Source of the DNA: Treponema sp.
Lineage (GTDB): Bacteria; Spirochaetota; Spirochaetia; Treponematales; Treponemataceae
DNA: 11,227 nucleotides
Direction of reading: 5' to 3'
Assembly: GCA_024699205.1 (NCBI GenBank)
Contig: JAILQA010000227.1
Span: 1-11,227, forward strand
This document shows positions 7,782 through 11,227 of this stretch, in pieces. The notes below the pieces were generated by a model. It was given only the letters and a program-made list of their open reading frames with translations. It was not told where the DNA came from and searched no databases. Position 1 is the stretch's first letter. Each line of letters begins with the position of its first letter. A program made the translations under genes and the position numbers.

Positions 7782-8972
7782 ATGAAAATTGCAGTAGCAG
7801 GAACAGGTTATGTAGGTCTTTCAAATGCTATTCTTTTAGCACAGCACAATGAAGTATACACAGTTGATATAATTCAAGAAAAGGTTGACCTTATCAACAA
7901 TAAAAAATCTCCTATTGTAGATAAGGAAATTGAAGAATACCTTGCTACAAAAAAACTAAATCTTACGGCAACCACAGATGGTGCTGCCGCATATAAAAAT
8001 GCAGATTTTATAATCATTTCAACACCAACAAATTATGATCCGGACAAAAATTATTTTGACACATCAAGTATTGATGCCGTTATGAAGATTGTAAAAGAAT
8101 GCGGTACAAAAGCTACTGTAGTAATAAAATCAACAGTTCCTGTAGGATACACAGAAAAACTGCGTGAAGAAACAGGCTATAAAAATATGATTTTCAGTCC
8201 TGAATTTTTGCGCGAAGGTCATGCTCTTTATGACAACCTCTACCCCAGCCGGATTGTAGCAAGTTATCCCAAAGATGATGAAAGCCTTAAAGAGAAAGCT
8301 GTTAAATTCGCTTCTCTTTTAAAAGAAGGAGCCCTAAAGCCTGCAGATCAGATTCAGGTACTTCATCCTCATTGCACGGAAGCTGAAGCCATAAAACTTT
8401 TTGCAAATACTTACCTTGCATTACGTGTTGCATATTTTAATGAACTTGATACATATGCTTCTGTTCGAGGTCTTAATACAAAGCAGATTATTCAGGGAAT
8501 CTGCCTAGACCCAAGAATCGGGGATTTTTACAATAACCCATCATTTGGATACGGCGGCTACTGTCTTCCAAAAGATACTAAACAACTCCTTGCAAACTAC
8601 AATGATGTTCCACAAAATCTTATCCGCGCAATTGTTGATTCAAATTCAACCCGCAAGGATTTTATAGCAGACCAGATTATTGCAAAAAAACCAAAGGTCG
8701 TTGGCGTCTACCGCCTTACAATGAAAGCAAACAGCGATAACTTCCGCCAAAGTTCAATTCAAGGTGTTATGAAACGGATAAAGGCAAAAGGAATTACCGT
8801 TGTAATTTACGAACCTACTTACAAAGAAGATGACTTTTTTAATTCCCGCGTAATACGGGATTTTAATGAATTTAAGAAAATAAGCGATGTAATTATTGCA
8901 AATCGATTGTCTGACGATTTAAAAGACGTAAGCGAAAAAGTTTACACACGAGATTTGTATTCAAGGGATTAA
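7782..8972 (+). CDS. ugd: UDP-glucose 6-dehydrogenase
   Basis: Two-step NAD-dependent oxidation of UDP-glucose to UDP-glucuronate in the cytosol, feeding the epimerase encoded upstream. The 396-residue protein has the short E. coli-type Ugd length. Motifs are an N-terminal Rossmann GTGYVGL (7-13), SPEFLREG with Glu141, KLFANTYL with Lys205 and Asn209, and the catalytic cysteine Cys261 in [10 protein letters not shown] with Asp265. These sit one residue beyond the E. coli positions, so the active site is intact. The N-terminal NAD domain, central helix and C-terminal UDP-binding domain are all present. AGAGGT (7771-7776) is a good Shine-Dalgarno sequence 5 nt before the ATG. The gene lies 25 nt after the GT8 gene and 14 nt before the first small DMT gene. 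Confidence 0.95.
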   Translation: MKIAVAGTGYVGLSNAILLAQHNEVYTVDIIQEKVDLINNKKSPIVDKEIEEYLATKKLNLTATTDGAAAYKNADFIIISTPTNYDPDKNYFDTSSIDAVMKIVKECGTKATVVIKSTVPVGYTEKLREETGYKNMIFSPEFLREGHALYDNLYPSRIVASYPKDDESLKEKAVKFASLLKEGALKPADQIQVLHPHCTEAEAIKLFANTYLALRVAYFNELDTYASVRGLNTKQIIQGICLDPRIGDFYNNPSFGYGGYCLPKDTKQLLANYNDVPQNLIRAIVDSNSTRKDFIADQIIAKKPKVVGVYRLTMKANSDNFRQSSIQGVMKRIKAKGITVVIYEPTYKEDDFFNSRVIRDFNEFKKISDVIIANRLSDDLKDVSEKVYTRDLYSRD

Positions 8973-8986
8973 TTTTAACAATAGGA

Positions 8987-9367
8987 ATGAAAAATTATAA
9001 TTTTTCCACATTCTTGCTAATGCACATAGGTTTTCTCATTTACAGTTTTTATACAGTAATCGGAAAATTTGCATCTCAATATGAACGTTTTTCACTCCAC
9101 TTTTGTCTACTCTACTGTTGTGTAATTTTAGTGCTTTTTATCTATGCAATTATCTGGCAACAGGTTTTAAAGACTTTCCGTCTGCCAATTGCAATCTGTA
9201 ATAAAGCAATGACAATTGTCTGGGGGATGATTTTAAGTGCCCTTATTTTCTCTGAACAAATTACTTTAAAAAAAATCACAGGAGCTGCAATCATTCTTTG
9301 CGGCATAATACTTCTTTCTGTTTCAGACTCAAGTACTTCTAAAAATTTTACGGAGAAAGCTGAATGA
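8987..9367 (+). CDS. Small four-helix DMT/SMR-type membrane protein, probable flippase subunit 1
   Basis: A 126-residue hydrophobic protein with four predicted membrane helices (about 8-28, 36-56, 67-88 and 94-112), the size of EmrE or ArnE/ArnF. The last helix and the segment before it (SEQITLKKITGAAIILCGI) match the EamA/DMT repeat signature. The first-helix glutamate that couples protons in EmrE-type drug pumps is not seen, so a lipid-linked-sugar flippase of the ArnE/ArnF kind is more plausible than multidrug efflux. Position after ugd and overlap with a second small DMT gene (ATGA at 9364-9367) suggest a heterodimer moving an undecaprenyl-phosphate sugar across the inner membrane. AGGA touches the ATG directly, an unusually short spacing. 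Substrate is inferred only from context. Confidence 0.75.
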   Translation: MKNYNFSTFLLMHIGFLIYSFYTVIGKFASQYERFSLHFCLLYCCVILVLFIYAIIWQQVLKTFRLPIAICNKAMTIVWGMILSALIFSEQITLKKITGAAIILCGIILLSVSDSSTSKNFTEKAE

Positions 9368-9699
9368 TTTTATATGTTATTTTTCTCCTAATATCTAATT
9401 TTATAGGTGCTGTAAGTCAGGTTCTCTTAAAAAAATCTGCAATGGAAAACCACAAAAACTTTGTCTATGAATACCTTAATTTCAAGGTTATTTTTGCTTA
9501 CTCACTTTTTTTTATAGCCGTTTTTATAGATTTGTATGCACTTACGGTTGTGCCGGTTTCTTATGTTCCTATAATCGAAGCTTCAAGCTACATTTTTACA
9601 ATAATCTTGAGCAGAATATTTTTTAAGGATAAGATTAATATAAAACAAGCAATCGCAATTCTGCTGATTATTGCAGGAATTGCAATTTATGTAATTTAG
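9364..9699 (+). CDS. Small four-helix DMT/SMR-type membrane protein, probable flippase subunit 2
   Basis: A 111-residue protein with four hydrophobic helices. The first helix ends in GAVSQVLLKKSA, similar to the G-Q-x-x-x-K pattern of the first helix in ArnE/ArnF proteins, and the C-terminal part (DKINIKQAIAILLIIAGI) is EamA-like. It has no acidic residue in helix 1, unlike EmrE. GGAG (9352-9355) lies 8 nt before the ATG, inside the previous gene, and the ATG overlaps its TGA stop, so the two are translationally coupled. That favours equal production and a heterodimeric transporter. It is the last gene of the operon. It could also act as a homodimer or have an unrelated substrate. Confidence 0.78.
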   Translation: MILYVIFLLISNFIGAVSQVLLKKSAMENHKNFVYEYLNFKVIFAYSLFFIAVFIDLYALTVVPVSYVPIIEASSYIFTIILSRIFFKDKINIKQAIAILLIIAGIAIYVI

Positions 9700-9728
9700 A
9701 AGACGGAAATCATCACAAAGAAACACAA

Positions 9729-9743
9729 CAAGTTCTGAACTTG
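9729..9743. repeat. 15-bp perfect palindrome just after the operon
   Basis: CAAGTTC-T-GAACTTG has 7-bp perfect arms around one central base, 30 bp after the stop of the last operon gene. The one-base centre is too small for a stable RNA hairpin loop without melting the inner pairs, and no T-run follows, so an intrinsic terminator is unlikely. A dimeric DNA-binding protein site is the simpler reading. Confidence 0.5.
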
Positions 9744-9862
9744 CACGCATTACAACTTAAATAATAAGATATATTCTATAAAGCATTAAATACGGTTATA
9801 AATCAACTGTATATCAACATATTAGAATCAATCTATCGACTTAATATATCATATATACCGGC

Positions 9863-9928
9863 CTGGTATTAACAGCACATCAATCTGATATATAACTTAT
9901 AACAAACTGGTATATAACCGATTATCAA
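9863..9928. repeat. Degenerate 22-bp tandem repeats in the convergent spacer
   Basis: Three units begin at 9863, 9885 and 9907, exactly 22 bp apart, with heads CTGGTATTAAC, CTGATATATAAC and CTGGTATATAAC. Allowing one gap, unit 1 and unit 3 agree at roughly 17 of 22 positions, including the shared ATCAA tail. A weaker fourth unit may start at 9841, and a related CTGTATATCAAC occurs at 9807-9818. The surrounding 9750-9938 tract is A/T-rich and poor in G on the plus strand. No open frame of note crosses it. It lies between the end of the glycan operon and the convergent HU/DUF4469 gene, and no clear hairpin-plus-T terminator is visible for either side. Confidence 0.5.
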
Positions 9929-9938
9929 CAACAACTTA

Positions 9939-10718
9939 TTACTTTGCCACAAACAAAGCGTTTGCAGTACAAGAAACAGGCTCTTTTCGTGCCTTTGAAG
10001 TTCGCATGTATTGCGTAACTATTTTTATGTGATAGCGTTCATTTTCTTTGAGCTCAACAGGAACAATACACAGTAATTCGCTTGGCGACGAACTTATAAT
10101 ATGACGCTCAGAAACTTTCACTGTATTAGATTCATCGCTTTCTTGAACAAAATAGATTCCGACAGATTCTTGTTCTCCAAATATACGAATATTTTCCCCA
10201 TTGATTTTCAAATAGCCGCCACGAGTCAAAATTTGATTTTCAGTTTTTGAAGAGCCGTCATATACAGTCTTTATAGAAGGAATTATGCTTCTACCAATGG
10301 CTATTTTACAATCAAGGGTATCTAGAATTTGCTGTAATTTTTTTGTAGGACGAACCTGTAATTCAATACAGTTTCGCCCCTTTTTAAAGATATCTTGCTT
10401 AGAATCAAATAAACCCTTTACCTGTAAAGAAAAAGTAAAATACTCTGCATCAACTGTACATCCGTTTATAAGCCGGTCAATAATAGCCGCACAAGTCTCA
10501 TGCCAGTCTCGTACAATTTCTTCCTTGGTTCCTTTAGAACCAAAAACCACAAGATCGTCGGCAATATCTTCTATATTCAATTTGCCACGATTTAAAACAC
10601 GGGCAAAATATTTTTGTTTTCCAGATTCACTTTTAATCATCCGTTCTGGATACAGAGCAACCGGCAAAGCCCCTGTTTCATAATCAACTATCTCTTCTGA
10701 AAGAGTTCGAATATTCAT
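9939..10718 (-). CDS. HU-like DNA-binding domain plus DUF4469 Ig-like domain protein
   Basis: A 259-residue protein that fits the HU/IHF-fold plus DUF4469 architecture found in Treponema and Bacteroidota. Residues about 12-150 resemble the HU-like part: a KYFARVLNRGKLN segment followed by helices (IEDIADDL, and EEIVRDWHETCAAIIDRLI) and then a strand-rich arm region ending near EIQVRPTKKL-type sequence (ELQVRPTKKL here). Residues about 165-257 are a beta-rich segment starting GGYLKINGENIRIFG and ending with repeated strands (RYHIKIVTQYMRT), typical of the C-terminal DUF4469 domain. The cellular role of the family is poorly known; DNA binding is predicted from the fold, and no nucleic-acid target is evident here. 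It is convergent with the operon and divergent from the GT4 gene. No Shine-Dalgarno sequence precedes the ATG. It looks like a stand-alone gene. Confidence 0.8.
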   Translation of the reverse strand: MNIRTLSEEIVDYETGALPVALYPERMIKSESGKQKYFARVLNRGKLNIEDIADDLVVFGSKGTKEEIVRDWHETCAAIIDRLINGCTVDAEYFTFSLQVKGLFDSKQDIFKKGRNCIELQVRPTKKLQQILDTLDCKIAIGRSIIPSIKTVYDGSSKTENQILTRGGYLKINGENIRIFGEQESVGIYFVQESDESNTVKVSERHIISSSPSELLCIVPVELKENERYHIKIVTQYMRTSKARKEPVSCTANALFVAK

Positions 10719-10724
10719 AAAAAA

Positions 10725-10753
10725 ATTATACCATGAGTCATATACTGGCGCAA
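10725..10753 (-). promoter_or_regulatory. Predicted promoter of the HU/DUF4469 gene, leaderless
   Basis: On the minus strand TTGCGC (10748-10753), a 17-nt spacer and a perfect TATAAT (10725-10730) precede the ATG at 10718 by only 6 nt. Transcription would be expected to start at the A of the ATG, and no Shine-Dalgarno sequence fits between. The -35 shares TTGC and the exact 17-nt spacing with the dltA promoter. Confidence 0.6.
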
Positions 10754-10776
10754 AAATTTTATTTACTATTATTTAA

Positions 10777-10805
10777 TTGCACATTAAGCAACTATTCATT
10801 AAACT
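10777..10805 (+). promoter_or_regulatory. Possible promoter of the GT4-like gene
   Basis: TTGCAC (10777-10782), a 17-nt spacer and TAAACT (10800-10805, four of six consensus bases) lie 11 nt before the ATG at 10817, leaving a leader of only a few bases. A second -10-like hexamer TAAAAT touches the ATG but would put the start inside the gene. No Shine-Dalgarno sequence is seen. Confidence 0.4.
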
Positions 10806-10816
10806 TTTAGTAAAAT

Positions 10817-11227
10817 ATGACTTACCTTATAAACCCTAACTTTTTATGTCGCGCTTTAACTGGAATTGAACGGTTTGCATTTGAAACCTGCAGAAGGCTT
10901 GATTTACTGCTTACTGAAAAAGATGATATTCGCATAGTAATTCCGACAAATGCAAAAACAGTACCGGAATATAAAAATATAAAAATTATCCGTATAAATA
11001 AGCAGCTAAAAAGTTTTCCTTTCTGGGATTTATTTCAATTTGCTTCATGGTGCCGGAAACTAAATGCAACCGGAATAAATTTTTCTAACACCGCCCCACT
11101 GGGGAAAAACTGCGGAATCTCTTTTATTCACGATATTTATGCAAAGCAGTTTCCTGAAGATTTTTGTTCCAAAAAAGAGAAACTTGTACGACTCTACAGC
11201 TGTTTTAATTATATGAATATTGCTCAC
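10817..11227 (+). CDS. GT4/GT1-type glycosyltransferase, N-terminal part (cut by window edge)
   Basis: From ATG at 10817, 137 codons stay open to the window end, so only the N-terminal part of the donor/acceptor fold is visible. Features of a GT-B family enzyme are an N-terminal strand followed by LTGIERFAFE, the loop-helix that usually contacts the acceptor or positions the activated sugar; a second strand DIRIVIPTN; and a later FSNTAPLGKN...GISFIHDIY stretch, the usual strand-helix-strand before the linker in mannosyl- and other GT4 transferases. The catalytic C-terminal half, with its nucleotide-sugar site, lies outside the window. It starts its own unit, divergent from the HU/DUF4469 gene, and has no Shine-Dalgarno sequence. 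It suggests that the glycan-biosynthesis region continues to the right. Confidence 0.7.
   Translation, partial: MTYLINPNFLCRALTGIERFAFETCRRLDLLLTEKDDIRIVIPTNAKTVPEYKNIKIIRINKQLKSFPFWDLFQFASWCRKLNATGINFSNTAPLGKNCGISFIHDIYAKQFPEDFCSKKEKLVRLYSCFNYMNIAH

Noticed and set aside
9729..9743. Intrinsic terminator for the operon
   Set aside because: The dyad has a one-base centre, its arms are not GC-rich, and no T-run follows on either strand.
9855..9869. Hairpin ATACC-GGCCT-GGTAT as a terminator
   Set aside because: The stem is only 5 bp and lacks a T-run; it overlaps the degenerate repeats and is better explained by them.
9863..9928. CRISPR array
   Set aside because: The units are degenerate, adjacent without unique spacers, and no cas gene is present.
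10285..10683. Plus-strand 132-codon frame opposite the HU/DUF4469 gene
   Set aside because: It is fully antisense to a gene with recognisable domain architecture, and its translation looks like a random cysteine/serine-rich shadow frame.

Overview
The window is about one third G+C and comes from a diderm bacterium. It most resembles a host-associated or gut Treponema-type spirochaete. That placement is an inference from the A/T-rich coding style, the HU-like/DUF4469 two-domain protein at 9939-10718, and a surface-glycan gene set with no classical teichoic acid genes. No search could be run to confirm it.

Layout. Positions 1-1183 (minus) hold a membrane-anchored SGNH/DltD-like protein whose 3' end is cut by the window edge. 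A 99-bp divergent promoter region follows. A compact plus-strand operon then runs from 1283 to 9699: a DltA-like adenylating ligase, a DltC-like carrier protein, an 890-residue fusion of a YidC/Oxa1-type insertase domain to an alkaline-phosphatase-superfamily (LtaS/EptA-like) periplasmic domain, a UDP-glucuronate 4-epimerase-like protein, a GT8 glycosyltransferase, UDP-glucose 6-dehydrogenase, and two adjacent four-helix small DMT/SMR-type proteins. Genes in the operon are 25 bp apart or less, and two junctions overlap (TAATG and ATGA). A G-poor, repeat-containing 239-bp spacer separates the operon from the convergent HU/DUF4469 gene. That gene diverges from a GT4-type glycosyltransferase cut by the right edge.

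How the genes may work together. Ugd plus the epimerase give UDP-GlcA and then UDP-GalA. GT8 (and perhaps the GT4 enzyme) would use activated sugars to build a lipid-linked glycan, and the small DMT pair resembles ArnE/ArnF-type undecaprenyl-phosphate-sugar flippases. DltA/DltC would activate D-alanine (the specificity-pocket residues are conserved) and load it on the carrier. The SGNH protein and the large YidC-phosphotransferase fusion would act on the periplasmic side. The proposal is a D-alanyl and/or phospho-substituent decoration system for a uronic-acid-containing envelope glycan. The most unusual component is the YidC-transferase fusion, which sits where a DltB/MBOAT channel would be expected. 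No MBOAT gene is visible in the window.

Regulation. Genes that begin transcription units lack Shine-Dalgarno sequences, and three of them have -10-like hexamers so close to the ATG that leaderless or nearly leaderless mRNAs are predicted. Most genes inside the operon have clear Shine-Dalgarno sequences.
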